DNA from: Reticulitermes lucifugus
Taxonomy: Eukaryota > Arthropoda > Insecta > Blattodea > Rhinotermitidae
NCBI GenBank assembly: GCA_026260175.1
Contig: JAKCWW010000019.1
Location: forward strand, 1 to 64,000
Reading direction: 5' to 3'
Length of the DNA stretch: 64,000 bases
Position numbers and translations under genes: made by a program. Of this stretch, positions 22,761 to 35,742 are shown piece after piece. Position 1 is the stretch's first letter; each line of letters begins with the position of its first letter. A model generated the notes under the pieces. The model ran no database searches, was not told the DNA's origin, and saw only the letters and a list, made by a program, of their open reading frames with translations.

Positions 22761-24678
22761 TATCTAGACAACTGTTTTCACTTGATATTGGAGACTGGTG
22801 ATTAAAACCGAATCTGATTCATAACAAGGTCTATTTTATTTAAGAACACAAGTAGACGTATTTTATGCAAGCCTGTAAACTAATCCCTCTTTATACCAAT
22901 ACATTGCTTAAGTGTATTCGGTAAATCGACCGATATATACACATACTTATTTTGTTACACATGAGTGAACTTCCGCAATTATACACGTCCGTGCTCCAAG
23001 CGAGTAGCTTGTCTGCGAGATTGTTCAATTCCTTTCTCTCCTGTCTTCTGATCTTACATTATTACCAGTGCCTCAATGCGTGTCTTGAATTCGTATTATT
23101 AAATTACATTCTCTAGTATTCTTAATTTGATACCTTCTTCTATATTCATAAGAATATTTTCGTAAAACATGGGTCCAAAATCCAGTTAAAGCGACTTAGA
23201 ACGAAAACTCGAAGAAAGTGAGCCGGTCATTACGAGTCGCTTAAAAATTTAACCTTACAGAGCGAATTTTTTGCATGATGAGCTTAGCAGGGATATCTGT
23301 GCAGCCATGAATTTGTGTTCATTGACTGTAAATAAAACACTTTCTCAAAAACAGGAAATGACAGAATTTGCTGAAATCTCTGTTTGTGTTACCAACTTGG
23401 AGCTTTTAACACGAGCTATAGATGTTGTTATATAAAAAATCTATTTAATCGACATCCAAACCCAACACATAATGAATTGTGCTTTCTTATCATCTAAGAA
23501 AAAAAATTAGGTACCTTAAAAATTTAGGGTCAGTAAGAATGTGTAGCAGATATGGAGTTTCTGGAAACCATGAGAAGTCATAATTGGTTTGGGAGATTCA
23601 GACAACCTTGATAACTTGCTTTTATATTTTATAACGTTCCTGGCCTTCCTGTTTATGTTAAAAACTATGCCAGTAATATTTTAAAGTTCCTTCTTCCTGA
23701 TACTACGTCTATCCGCCAGCCATTGAATTAAGGGGTAATAAGTCACTTCACAGCACATTCTTTTCAATTGTTCATGACAAAATCTTTCAGAATTTAACTG
23801 TGAAAAAAAGAAGGGAAGAAATAAACAATTCACAGACAATACATAACTTTTTTAACTTGGGAAAATATCACTCGAAAAGTAAACGTTGTGTGACAAAACT
23901 TGCTGTCAAAATTTGCGCGTGTGTTCGCTACCTTTGACAAACCATGGTAAGTGTCCAGCACAACAAGTGTAAAGCTGGCAGTTGAAGCTGTGTGCGGAGA
24001 AGTTAACAGCCTGAACATTGAAAACACCTTCATAAGGAGAAATAAAGAAAGATAAATTCGTTCAGTTCAGCGAGGATGAAAGTGCTAAATCTTATGACTT
24101 AGCTATATGAATTTTAGGTACAAAACTTTGCAAGTGTTCAAACGTTCTTCACTGATATCAGTTTTACGTAATGCATTCCGATGTGAGTAACAATAAATAC
24201 TATAAGTGTTAAAAAAATTGCAAATAGGCAATAGGAATTCTGAACAAGAATGATCTAATTAAGAAAGAAGTTTTGCTTCCAGTCGTGACCTAAATATTTC
24301 CTTTAACTGCTACCACGAAATTTACGGAACGAAAAAGCAGGCTGCAAAAATTGCCACACTTGAAATTTACTTTTTTCTGAAACCTGTTGAACCTCAAACT
24401 TCTGCATCAAGAAGGTCGACTCAAGACGTGAAAACTGGAGCACCTTCTGGCGAAGAAGCGGACAGCCTTCACACGCTACTATCATTTGGCAGCTACCGGC
24501 TACTATCACCTTCACTATCCAATTGATGTGAAATTCTTTCTTTGTTACAGACTATATTTACTAGATAATTAAATGATATAACTAACATAATAAGTAACTG
24601 TTTATAAATGACAGAGTAAAAAGGGGAAAATTTCACATTGATCTACATAATCGTCCAACATGCGACGGGTCCGGTTGT

Positions 24679-24683
<5 letters not shown>
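22761..24683. other. No gene seen
   Basis: AT-rich. Short frames on the minus strand at 23830-24033 and 24303-24515 carry no domain I recognise. Confidence 0.3.
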
Positions 24684-24709
<26 letters not shown>

Positions 24710-24720
24710 ACACACACACA
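24684..24720. repeat. CA microsatellite
   Basis: Dinucleotide run interrupted once by 'aaca'. Confidence 0.95.
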
Positions 24721-24947
24721 AAATACACTTTTTATAATTTTACATTTTATATTCTTACAATTGAAAACCTTTTAGTTCTTAATTTTAAGTCTACACAGCT
24801 TCTTCATCCATATATACATAGGCTTCTTCTATCAGAAAACCCTCTATATGTTTATATGCATATGTAATGCATTTTAATGTAAAGGAGAGATCAACATCCT
24901 AAATTGCAGTTTTAAAGTTTTTCTGTATCTTCGTTCTTGGATAAGGC

Positions 24948-24982
24948 CTGATGATGGCTCGAAACCAGAGCCGAATCTAGTC
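24948..24982 (+). ncRNA. Hammerhead-ribozyme-like motif, one core change
   Basis: CTGATGA (24948-24954), extra T, stem II ggctc/gagcc with a GAAACCA loop, then GAATC where GAAAC is expected (24973-24977), TA, and GTC (24980-24982). The A-to-T change in the GAA.C block should disable cleavage. It is closest in sequence to the motif at 5885. No inverted partner is present. Confidence 0.5.
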
Positions 24983-25084
24983 GCCTGTAAAATAAAAATT
25001 TTAATGTTTTTCTCTGTGACTGATATTGAATAAACATATACTTGTGATAAGGTTTTGTCAATTCTTAGATTCTTAGAAGAGTAT

Positions 25085-25580
25085 GCAACATTGCAGAAAG
25101 CGACTATTCGCTTCCTCATGGCTGTCTCTCCGCATGAAATAACTCGGCTTCCACGGAATTTCATGAAATTTAATAGTTGGGTATTTTGCGGAAATATGTA
25201 GAGAAAATTTAAATTTCATCAAAATCCGACAAGAACAACGTGTACTTTACATGAACACATCCGTACATTTATAATAACATCTTGCTGAATTCTTCTTAAA
25301 ATGATAAATATTCCAGACAAATATTTTAGGTAAAATCAAAACACTCATTCTATATTCAATAAGTTTTTTTTCCGAAAATCGTGCCGTTTATGAGATAATG
25401 TGGAAGAAACTGGTGCAGCTGGACTGAACACAGATGAGGATATAATATGGCGCATGCGCCTTGCATTATGGATAAATAAGGCTACAAAAACACAGAATAT
25501 ATAGGCCTAATACTTGTTGCTTTCCACGGCAACAATTGTTAAGCGAATGTGCCTCAATATTACGTTATACGTACATTGCA
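25085..25580 (+). repeat. Dispersed repeat R1, long copy
   Basis: Second long copy, same strand as 20.48-21.02 kb, with the same order of landmarks including 'gcgcatgcgc' (25450-25459) and 'caatattacgtt'. The ctgt tract is shorter here. It is followed shortly by a SINE1. Confidence 0.75.
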
Positions 25581-25654
25581 TGACTTGATTGATAAGCCTC
25601 GTACATACAGTACAGATCATTTAAATTTTAAACCTCCACTTCCTCCAAAACCTT

Positions 25655-25906
25655 TTTTTTTCCCAATGGTTCGACAGCCCCTTGGGGGCCTAGGCCGCCT
25701 CATTTTTCGAAGCTTCACAATCACACTTTTTAGACACACCACACTCGGTAGGACTCTTCTGGACGAGGGACCAGCTCGTCGCAGAGACCTCTACTGACAA
25801 CACACAACACTCACAAGAGGCAGATATCCATGCCCTCGGTGGGATTCGAACCCACAATCCTAGTAAGCGAGCGGCCGCAGACCCACGCCTTAGACCGCAC
25901 GGCCAC
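25655..25906 (-). mobile_element. SINE1, 5'-truncated by a few bases
   Basis: Minus-strand copy with perfect B box (ggttcgaatcc complement, 25845-25855) and A tail (T-run near 25653-25661). A 14-bp target duplication (tcctccaaaacctt, 25641-25654 and 25907-25920) is exact. It lacks the first bases of the head (gccgatcccag), a common result of incomplete reverse transcription. Confidence 0.95.
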
Positions 25907-25920
25907 TCCTCCAAAACCTT

Positions 25921-27555
25921 CTCCGTAGTAAATTCGAAAATCTTACACAAAAAAGAAGTTTTAACATATTTTATTTATTGGAACGTCTACAGAGGGGTCG
26001 AGTTATTATTCCCCAGGTAAATAGGAGTTCGTCTTGCTTGGGGTTGTGTGTCGAAAATGATACCGTGTTATTGTCTTTGTCAACTGAGTGCTTGGAAGAG
26101 GCAATTACTTTCAGTCGTTCTGTCATTACAAACGGAGGCCGGATGGCCTCAGAGCGCTTGTGAAAGTCATTCATTTGAACAGCGTCCTTTGCAATACTTT
26201 TGTGAAGTATGCATTATGGATAAAATGTAGTCGAATGTTGTTTAAAGAAAACCCCTCATTAGAGTGCTGCATAGAAGGCAGTACACAGAAAAGTGTTAAA
26301 AGTTAGAAATAGACCTTCTGTGCTGGAGAAAAACAAAATATAAAACCATGTATTTTCCTTGAATGAGGCATGGTTTACATGAAGTATAAATGTAAACACT
26401 CAAAACACTAGATGTGGGTATCAAGGAAATCCTCGTGCAATTCGTGAAGTTTCTTTTACAGGACCTTATAATGCAGCGAGTTAGCACAAAAACATACGGC
26501 CGATGTTTCTCGAACAGACAATTTCCGACTCTTAAATTCATTTAATCCTGATCCTACTATTCGAGAAATTAACTGTTTAAGTTAGTGTGTAGGGCATTTT
26601 ACTTTAACTCGGAGAAATTAGGGGCAATTTTCCAAGAGAAGATTTTATTGCGAGTATTTCAAGAAACACTTTCAAAAGTTGTGAGGCCTGCTTATGAGTT
26701 GGAGGTCGGCAATTAGAAAATCCACTACGAAATGAGGTTAGTTGAACTGCGACGAAAAAGCGGAAGGTAAAATAGCGTGTGATGCAGGATTCGTATAAGA
26801 TTCTTCCGTGACATCTGCCATGCTCAGGAACATGGTAATAATAGTCCCTGTAGTTTGCAATTTGGGGTATCAATCTATTAAAATTTTCCAGAAAAGTGCC
26901 GGAATTAAAACAGGTTATGTCCAATTACGAGCACATGGATCGAATCTGAAATTTTTACACGCATTTTAATGGGAATTTAGTGTTGCTTTTACAAGTTTTC
27001 AATTATGAACAGAAATTTAGAAAAAATTTTTCTTGTTTAACGAGGGATTACTCTGTATATGTTAATAAGATTTGAAAACGAGAACACGAGTTAACTTCAT
27101 AAACTGCAAAGCACATTTTTGGTAAATTTATGTTCTACATTAAGTAGTGCAACGTTTTAAATCTCAGTAATTTTAGAGCAGGTGGTACACGTAGTTACCA
27201 TTATGCTATAGAAGGCTAAGGTAGGCGTCTTAGAAGCTGTATCTAGTGACATTACACTTGAATAAGCGCAACTAGTGTGTCTTTTGGAGCTGGACCTCCC
27301 AATGTGGATATTAAGCAAATGAGAAACAGACTTTAGAATGGGAATCCTTCTCGATGGTGGTCACTGCGAGATGCTGACGTCAGCTGCGGCTGTAGTAATC
27401 CTCTCAGATGCGTTCCCAGAAACTGAGCGTCTGATGGCGCCGCCAGTCGTAATGAGGTTCAGATGTGCGAGATCGACCGACCTTTGGGATTAGGCTCCAC
27501 GGACAAATTGACTAGAGGCAATGGACCTGCTACAGAAAGCGCTCTGTATCTTTGC
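25921..27555. other. No gene seen
   Basis: Several overlapping frames near 25971-26306 and a 106-codon minus frame at 26604-26924 have no recognisable content. A less AT-rich stretch at 27350-27540 precedes a SINE2 remnant. Confidence 0.3.
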
Positions 27556-27840
27556 AAGGTGAGCCAGTTTTGTGACTGACTAGGCTACGGGCTGGAAAAC
27601 CAAGGAATCGGATTTCTATTCCCCGCAGAGAAAAATGTTTTTATTTTCTTAATAGTGTCTAGGCAGTCTCTAGAACCCACCCAGCCTCAAGTTCAATGGG
27701 CAGAAGGTGTAAAGAGGCTGAAGCGTGAAACTGATCTTTTACGTACCTACTGCCGAAGTTTACGAGGCTTGGAGATCTACATCAACTTTCCCACATACGT
27801 TCATGGCGTGGAGCTTAATTAAACAAAGGGATAATCTACA
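27556..27840 (+). mobile_element. SINE2 copy, degraded
   Basis: The tRNA-like head is at 27570-27625 ('aggaatcggatttctattcc' at the B-box position). 'agaacccacccagcctcaag' lies near 27673, 'tactgccgaagtttacgagg' near 27750, and 'acgttcatggcgtgg' near 27797. All landmarks are in SINE2 order. Confidence 0.65.
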
Positions 27841-28317
27841 CTTACCTTCAAAAAACCTAAAGTGGAAATATAGGTCCAGACACTCCGATCGATAGGCCCA
27901 TACCTATACGCAGATCTATTAACAGTTACCTCATACACCTTATACTGGCTTTAGGCTAACAGTGCTTAAAATTTTAAGATAATATATTACATGTTTTACG
28001 ATTTTAACCAAAAATTCATATGTTCACGGGACAAGCTCCATAAAGAATCGAAGAAAAATTTAGATGTTTGTATGCAAAGGGAAAGAAATACGGCGTATCG
28101 AAATACAACTTTTTAAACATAATTATTTAAAACACCTTAAAAATATGACTCCTTTACTGTTTTAATTTATTATACTTTATAAAAATGCCCATACCATCCT
28201 AATCACACATTAAGAACCCTATATATTGGCACTGACTGCATGAGTGCTGTAATATAATAAGAATTACTGTTGTAATCTATTATATTTTAGGAGGTTTAAA
28301 TTTTGGTGTAAAACTTC
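27841..28317. other. No gene seen
   Basis: AT-rich with no recognisable element. It leads into a decayed hammerhead-like segment. Confidence 0.3.
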
Positions 28318-28350
28318 CTCAAGATGACGTAAATGACGCCGAAACTTGTA
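28318..28350 (+). ncRNA. Hammerhead-like motif, G5 changed
   Basis: CTCAAGA (for CTGANGA), extra T, a weak stem II around 'gacgtaaatgacgcc', GAAAC (28341-28345), TT, and GTA (28348-28350). The change at invariant G5 predicts no activity. It lies about 110 bases upstream of a LINE fragment. Confidence 0.4.
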
Positions 28351-28429
28351 GAAGCGATATAAGGCTATATTTTATGTGTCTAATGTGCATTCTTTGGTGT
28401 TATGAATGAATGATCCAGACAAAAGTTTT

Positions 28430-28862
28430 TCAGGCTAATTGCATCTTCTGTTTTTATGCACACGCGCTCCAACCCTAAAGAAAGAACACAGATTGAGGTT
28501 ACTTGAAAACAGGGTGCTGAGAGAAAAATGTCGAAGATTGAGAGAGAGAAAGTGACAGAAGAACTGAGAAGGCTACACATGGACGGACTTTGTAATATGG
28601 AGGTTCTACTCCTCAACTGATTCTCTTAATATCCAGGTTCATCAAATCAAGGAGAGTAGGGTGGACAGAGTATGTAGAGTTCGTGTGGGTGTTCAGAAAA
28701 GTGTGGAGTTTAGTTTTAAAGACCATTTGGTAGGCTTGGACGTGTTTGAGGTGATAATATTAAATGAATTTTAAAGAAACAGGGCGCAAGATTGTGGATT
28801 GAATTGATCTGGTTCAGTGTATGGTCCAGTTATGAGCTGTTTGAACAGGGTAATGAATTCAC
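28430..28862 (+). pseudogene. LINE 3' end fragment (reverse transcriptase C-terminus)
   Basis: Recognisable pieces of the family's C-terminal tail appear in changing frames. They are VTEELRRLH (for VT.EWRKLHNEEL), SRFIKSRRVGW (28635-28670; for VIKSRRMRWAGHVARM) and FKETGRKIVD.IDLVQ near the end (for the DWI.LAQDRDQWRALVN block). Intact versions encode the RT tail of the same LINE as the 5' end at the window edge. Multiple stops occur. It is truncated where the foldback F3 begins at 28863. Confidence 0.75.
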
Positions 28863-29271
28863 AAATCACAAATTAAAAAACCAACAAATGCACTGTATTT
28901 CCACAAATATAGTCTAATGCCCCTACATAAGTTTCAGCTTTACCAAGCCATCATCAGGGGGTCCAAGGTTTACATGTACTTAACATCCATTATGTCGTTA
29001 TCACTAGTAGACTAGAACACATCACTATCTGTTATTTTGCATATAAAATGTTGGGTATAGAATGTGCATATTTTCTATGTTGTATATATATATATGTTAA
29101 AAGTTTTATGTGTGATATACGTTATGTTATTAGACGAAAATAATGGATGTTAAGTATATGTACACCTTGGACCCCCTGATGATGGCTGGGTAAAGCTGAG
29201 ACTTATGTAGGGGCATTAGACTATATTTGTGGAAATAAAGTGCATTTGTTGGGTTTTTAATTTGTGATTTG
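28863..29271. mobile_element. Foldback element with paired hammerhead-like motifs (F3)
   Basis: The left arm (28863 to about 28995) and right arm (about 29125-29271) are inverted copies with scattered mismatches. They share the outer end 'aaatcacaaattaaaaa' and the inner 'acttaacatccattat' segment. The spacer is about 130 bp and AT-rich. Each arm contains an outward-facing hammerhead-like core. It follows directly after the LINE 3' fragment. I could not find a target duplication. Inferred to be another non-autonomous PLE-type terminal-repeat pair. Confidence 0.75.
28924..28957 (-). ncRNA. Hammerhead-ribozyme-like motif, left arm of F3
   Basis: Minus strand: CTGATGA (28957-28951), extra T, ggctt/aagct stem II with loop, GAAAC (28935-28931), then TTATGTA ending in GTA (28926-28924). 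The right-arm partner on the plus strand (29176 to about 29208) keeps CTGATGA but has GAGAC instead of GAAAC. All invariant bases are kept in the left copy. Confidence 0.55.
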
Positions 29272-31139
29272 ATATCAGAATGCACGGAGAATATAATGTG
29301 AAAAGGGCAACGAAATTTGTGTTCCATGGAACTCTGGGGATTAGTTGACTAGCTGAAGGAGTGTTAGATACTTAAGGAGGAGTATACACGTATCTAAAAT
29401 TGTAATAAAATGTATAATCAGGAATTGGACTTAGATTTACACGAAGGTTATTTAGATAGTCTTCAATATAGGGCAAAATTAAAGTTGTGGTTATGTTCAA
29501 TTATTCTTATTTTAGAACTAAAATTTAATTTCAGAGGTTATGTGGCATTGAGTACGTGTCTTAGATGAAGTGCGTATTGCGTACATTAAAACACTGAAGC
29601 CTGATATTAATCTGAATTACGTAAGTACTTATAACATTTCAGTTTCTACCGCGCAGAGAACACATTTCTTCTCCACTACAAAGACCAACCAGACAGTGTT
29701 TTCAGGGTTCCAATTGCTGTTTATTGTGAGAATCCTTTAGAATACATAACTACAGTCCACAGGGAAAACATAAGATTTCTCTAAGGTAACTCATCTAGTA
29801 CACAGGTTAACCGCTGTGCATAAAAACTTTAACAAGCAATAATGCCAAACAAGGAAGGAATTAATCAGTCGACATTAGTTTTAACGTGTGTCGAAACACT
29901 AAGTATTTATCGAGTAATATACTGAGAATGGAGAGAGAATTTACATATTCGTGATAATGAATAAAATATAATTGAGAAATTATTTTGCAGCCTAATTTCC
30001 CTGTAGAAAAAAATTACTAGCCTTACGTCATTGAATAAAACTTTGTACAGATGTTAGTTGTATTCCGTTTACAGGGTATACAAATACAGTTTAATTTAAA
30101 ATGAGTCGCCATCTATTCCATCTGCTCAGAATTTCGCAAGGTATATTTAGAGTGCACTCTGTGATGTGTATCACGTAATGTCAGGTTAGTTTCAGAGGCG
30201 TGGTCCCTTATTTGTCAAACCTGCCTGCACGGAGAAAAGAGAGACGTTCCCAATACAGGTTGGTGCTGTAGAGAGCCCGAGATCAGTGTATTAAATCTAC
30301 AGAGCTGATGGGCTAGGCGATGGACCGCTCTAAATGTTTGTACTAGAGAGTTTACTGAAGCGGGGAAAAGGGTACCAAGTTTCTACGTAAATAAAATAAT
30401 TAATCCTTCAAATAATAATAATGGTAAGCACACGTACTACTAAAGCTAACATTAGTAATCTCTACATTTAAACAAAAAAATTGTATCATAAAAGTCTCTG
30501 AATAAAGATGGAAAATTTTCCTAAACGGCAAAGGTTGTTTTTTAACGGAAATTATGTTCTTATTTGACGTAGAAAATAAATTTTTAAATAACATTTATAA
30601 GAATTGCAGGCTTTAGACAGTTAAATCGGAAGAATTCCATTAAGAAGTAATAAGAATTGGAGCTATCACTCCACGCAGGCTTAACATCGGTACTGATGGT
30701 ATATGGGGTTGAAAAATTCCTAATGAAAGGTTTGCTAATGCTGGGCAACACTTCAACTCCTATTTGCCTAATATTTCTGATAGGCCGCAAATTAATGTTC
30801 TATTGCTTATGCAGTCAGAGCAGTTTGGAAGCCCATTTATGATGTATTTAACAGCGCCGGCAATATATCACACTGTATGTACTTGTATATGAATATTAGT
30901 AAATATTCAATGGGAAAGCATGTAGAAGTAAACCTGCATCGACCTATGGCCAAGTATGCTGTGCTTATCATTTGTATAGGTCCCAATTATCCTCACTAAT
31001 ACTTGAAGAATAATTGGGCAAAGGGTTACCCACATGTTTATGAAAATATTAAACTTTATGTCTTCGGACTCTACAGAAACACAGTCGTGTCGTAACAGTA
31101 GTTACATTAAGGAATTTAATGACATCATTACTCGGTCGC
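29272..31139. other. No gene seen
   Basis: AT-rich, with only short meaningless frames (for example 30584-30842 on both strands). Confidence 0.3.
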
Positions 31140-31480
31140 TGTGAGAGGAGACCACAGACTGAGGGTATTTGAGAAGAGGGTGCTGGGATGAAAAGTTATT
31201 TGGACACGGGAGAGGGGAAGTGAGAGGATTATGGAAAGAAAAACTGCACAAAGAGGAGTTTTATTTTATCCTTGAATAAAATATTGTTCTATTGGGAAGT
31301 AAAGTGAAGGGGGATGATATGGACTGAATATATGGCACACAATGCAGATGTAAGAAATGCCTATAAAACATTGCCCAAAAATCAAAAAGGGAAGAAGATA
31401 CTTGAGAGTTATAAGCCTAGATGGAATGAGAATATTAAAGTGGATCTTACTGTGTAGAATGTAAGAATGCGGGTTGAATG
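31140..31480 (+). pseudogene. LINE 3' end fragment
   Basis: Decayed C-terminal tail of the APE/RT family. It reads LREDHRLRVFEKRVLG (31145-31190; usual form LREE.RLRVFENRVLRK), then frame-broken stretches matching the IKSRRM/WAGHVARM region. A PKWNENIKVDL-like end near 31420-31445 corresponds to PRRRWEDNIKMDL. Inactive. Confidence 0.75.
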
Positions 31481-34400
31481 TATCCTACTTAGGATGGGGA
31501 CCATTGGCGGGCCGTTTCAGTACTTGGCTTCCACAAAAGGCGTGGAATTATCAGTCGCTCTATAATGAATCTGCTGTGTGGTGTTAATAAATATAAACAC
31601 AGGTAACCTCTTATTGAATTGGTACAGGGGGCTTTTTTTCTCGGGCATGTAGCGGCCAGGGTGTGAAGCTGACCATTTACATCTTGTGCCAAAATTAAGA
31701 ATGTATGTAGCTCTTCCTCAATTCCCCCACACGCCTTCACTGTGTGGTGCTTGTAAGCACGTGGGTAAATTTAAATAACCTTAATTGGTTGTACAGGTTG
31801 TTTAGACAGCCTGCAATACACATGTATCCTAGAGTCAACTGTCTGTACTTTATTTTGTTTTGGCAGAGGGCTTTGGTACTGCGGCGCATTTTATCAGCTT
31901 CATTTATGAGTATGGAGTAGCGGTGGAATGATAAGAGGCAAAAGGTAACATGAGTGATCAGAAAGAAACAGACACCACTGCGACTTTGTGCACAACAATA
32001 GTCTTGTGGATTACCCTGGGGTTGAATCTGGAACTCTGTGGTGAAAATCCGACGAATAACCATCTGAGATATTGTAAATAACCTACGACAAAGTGTTCTG
32101 ACCTGTCACTCTGACGGTAAGCGCAAAGAGTAGCTGTGTTATGTTACAGGCTTTAATCCTCATAACTTAAATTTAACGACAAGTAAGGATAATTTAATGC
32201 CTGCTTGTTGCGGCGCACTTACTAACACGTATTATCTCATTATTTGACGGCAGATTATATGAGGGAGAGCCGGACCGAAGATCGTTTATTTTTGCTAGAT
32301 ACTGGGGCACACAATTGGCCATTCCAAAGCGTTGATTCGACTTCCATCCCGAAGATTTGGAGCTGGCCTCATCCACTGCCATCCCTGCTGGTGTTTTTGT
32401 GTCTGTGCTCAGATGGGATCCAGTTTCAAACGGTTTCCCGCTGCTGGCTCTTGGCGGCTGTCACCTTGCTGTCACGCGGTCAGAGGACCTGTCACTAGGC
32501 TGTCCCGTCATCTAGCAGGTAGTTAACACACACACACATCAAGCTGCTTTCTGAACAACGAAGAGGAGAAAAGTCCAAACCAAAATGCTGATGTGTTTGT
32601 TATTTCTGAAGAGAACTTTGCCAGCAGAATCACTGACAATATTCGAATGTAATTTGCCTCTTTTCCTTTGAACGGTTATAAACAAGTAAGCCGTCTGTAA
32701 AGAAAAGGGTTCTCTGAAGACACTCTTGCCTATGAGTCGAGAAATATATTTCTGTTACAAAATAATGCCAAAAATTGCGTTTTAAGAGACTCCATTGTCA
32801 AAATTCATCTGAAACCTTCTAGTTATAACATACAAACGAAGACAATATTTGGATTTAATATCACTATTCAGACTAGCCGTGTCAAATATCCTTAGAGGTG
32901 AGCCCCCCTCCCCCCTTCTTGAACATTCTCTCTTATTTTATATATATATATTCATTGCTTCATAGGTTGCTATGTTACAATGGTAAAATTGTTGCTACCT
33001 TCTCTGTGTGTCACGCGCGGAGGCAGAAGAAAGAGTTGAGCATCGATTATGTGTATAACACGACACAGCAGAACCAGATAACAGCACTCCGACAGATAAT
33101 ATTAACGCATGGTTTGCTCTACACAAAGAAACTGCCGACAAAAAGGGCCGTCAGTTAGCGCCTGAATGTTATGGCAGTCCGTCATATGACGGATTTCCGG
33201 GCGTGTTCTCTGCAAGATACACAATAAGGAAGAAGACAAAATCAGCATCGAGCATGGTTGCGACGGATGTCACATGTTATTCGCTTCTCTTCCTCTTTCT
33301 CTTCTTCAGTGGTTACGTTGCTAGGTAATCATAAACACCTTGATAATCGAATACCTATAGACGTCCACTGCTATTTCGTTACTGATCTTTTAATTTAGAA
33401 ACCTATCTCTATGCGTGCCACGTGCATAAATAAAGGGTTGTTAATTAAAGGAAGAATGTATTAATAAGATTGTGTTATTAAATGAAAAATTCATCATTTA
33501 AATGCAGTGTATGTGACGAAAAGTCCGAACATAGAACGGGCCCTTTGGCTGATCACTCCCTCTCTGTTCAAATCGTTTCTAACTTCCTTCCTTAGTTGGT
33601 AGGTTGCCGCGGTAACTATTGCTGCTCTGTCCTCTTTGCTCTACGCCCTGAGGGAAAGGAAGACACGATATCTATCGGGTATATTCTTTATGAAGTAGGT
33701 AATAAAATTATGAAACATTATGATAATTTTATTGTGTGTTTAACAGCATTACGAGTACATTTATATAGACGAAGTTTCGTATTAAAATTTGATTGTTGTA
33801 GATGTTGCTGCTTTATGCAGAAAGTGATATTATGCCATCCTGGGTGAAGACTGGACACTGGGCTAGGATCATAAATCTTCTACAGATTACATATCTTGTC
33901 TTGTTTGCTAAGAGACAATAAAATTTTTACAGCGTAAAAGCGACCTAAGTACACACCTACGTCAAGTGGAAAGCCGTTTAACTAAAAATGCGGATAATAT
34001 ACTTTGTCACAGCAGTATGTAAGAGAAAAATACTCAAAGCAAATCGACATTTATGGGACATTCTTAATAAATAAACAGTTTCGTTATTTCAGTAAGGTTT
34101 ATCTTAAGAAATAACCAAGGGAAGAAGGGCTCTTTTAGGCGTTAACGTAGGCCTGCCATTAAGAAAAGAAACGGGGATTGATATTTTATAATAGGACGGA
34201 TTTAAATAGCACAGTTTGAACGATGAAGGTTTCTACATTATTTAAACACTAGATCAACTGCAGGCCTTAGAGAACTACGAGGAGGCGATCAATGGAACTG
34301 ATTGCGATCACACCGTCGTCATGCAAAGCAGAGTCCACCGTATCACGGAAACGGTCGGATACAAAACACAAGGCACATAATGACGATCATAACACAAAGC

Positions 34401-35079
34401 GCAAGAGTAACATGCTCTCCAAGTTCCAGTCTGTTGAAACTTGTAAACTCCTATTATAAGTTATCCATTCCGAAAATCTCCTCTGAGTTCCATGAAAGGA
34501 AACTCAACAACAGTAAATCTTTCTTTGTACGAGCGGGATTATATTCTACCTGTGACCAAGAGCGGCAACATTGCAAATTATTTTGGCCTTGCCGACAAGG
34601 GTATTAACAAGTGGACTACACTGAAAACTGGTTGGCAAGCGCTTTCGTATATCTTTCTGAATACTGGGAAAAAAATCCAAGTGCCCTGCATGTGTGTCTG
34701 TAGTTACCCCTCAGTAGGGGGTTGAAAGTAACAAGTCAGAAATAGTAAGTGAGGTGGGTGCACTAACAAGTTTCCCCAAACTAGGTAGGTGCTTCATTGC
34801 AATTTGAGATCTTGCTTAAATTTTATCAGATGTAATGGAACAATTTATTTTAAGTCTGGTCCCCACTGCATGATCAGTTCTAAGACTGCGAATGTGTTGA
34901 ATGAGCAGCTGTGGATAGCCGACAATGAGTAGTCCTTCATGTTAGGATTTGGACGGGTGTGTAATATATAATCGATAAAAGAAATTCCATGTTATCATGT
35001 AACACTTTAAAGAAACTTCGAATTAAATTAAAGACAGAAAAATTACGTAAAGAAGAACTTTAATATTTGGACTCTATTA
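31481..35079. other. No gene seen
   Basis: A long stretch with only unrecognised short frames (31737-32063 minus, 32244-32498 plus, 33596-33847 plus, 34302-34725 plus). None has a domain, convincing splice context or repeat partner. Short CA (near 32527) and TA (near 32940) tracts are present. Confidence 0.3.
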
Positions 35080-35330
35080 TTTAGACCAGTTAGTAGGGCA
35101 GTAAAGAACAAATGGGCGGGACATGTAGCACGAATAGAGGGATGATCAATCCGTGTAGATTTACTGTAAAACATAAAGGAAAGAAAAATCTTGGAATCAT
35201 AATTTTAGCTGGGAATATGATAATAAACTTGACTTTAATCTAATCAGATGTGAGGATGTGACTGGATTCAGCTGGCCCAAAATGTGATCCAGTGACAGAC
35301 ACCAATGAACACGATAATAAATAATAGAAT
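35080..35330 (+). pseudogene. LINE 3' end fragment
   Basis: It reads RAVKNKWAGHVARIEG near 35096-35142, a clear relative of the SRRMRWAGHVARMG motif. This is followed by a broken RCEDVTGFSWPK near 35245-35285, matching GCEDVDWI.LAQ. Same LINE family as the other fragments; decayed. Confidence 0.75.
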
Positions 35331-35734
35331 TCTAAAGAGGCGAGGGCTGTGTTGACCGACTTAGTGTCTATAAGCTTCTCAGGAACTCTGCTAAATTATA
35401 TTGCCTTTGCTAAGAAGAAGAACAAGTTATACTTTCACTCTGTTACTCAGCCTACACTTATGATACAGTATTAATGTAAAATACACGCATAACTTGCCGT
35501 GTATTAATTTTAACAGCTTATTTACTTGAATTGGGCTATCTATTTGCTAATGGTGTGAGGTTTGAGACATGAACAAATCCCCCTCCCACTCCTTTTTCCA
35601 ACCAAAACTACAGAACAGCGAACCGGTTCGTGTCAACCTGTCGTCACACAAATAATCTCATTGATTTTTATATCTGCTAAAAAATGGAGTCAATTAGAAG
35701 AGGTATTTTATAGATACATATTATATATAAATAT
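35331..35734. other. No gene seen
   Basis: AT-rich, ending in a TA-rich tract where foldback F4 is inserted. Confidence 0.3.
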
Positions 35735-35742
35735 ATATTTAT

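Noticed and set aside
24684-24720. CRISPR-like or regulatory array
   Set aside because: It is a plain CA microsatellite.
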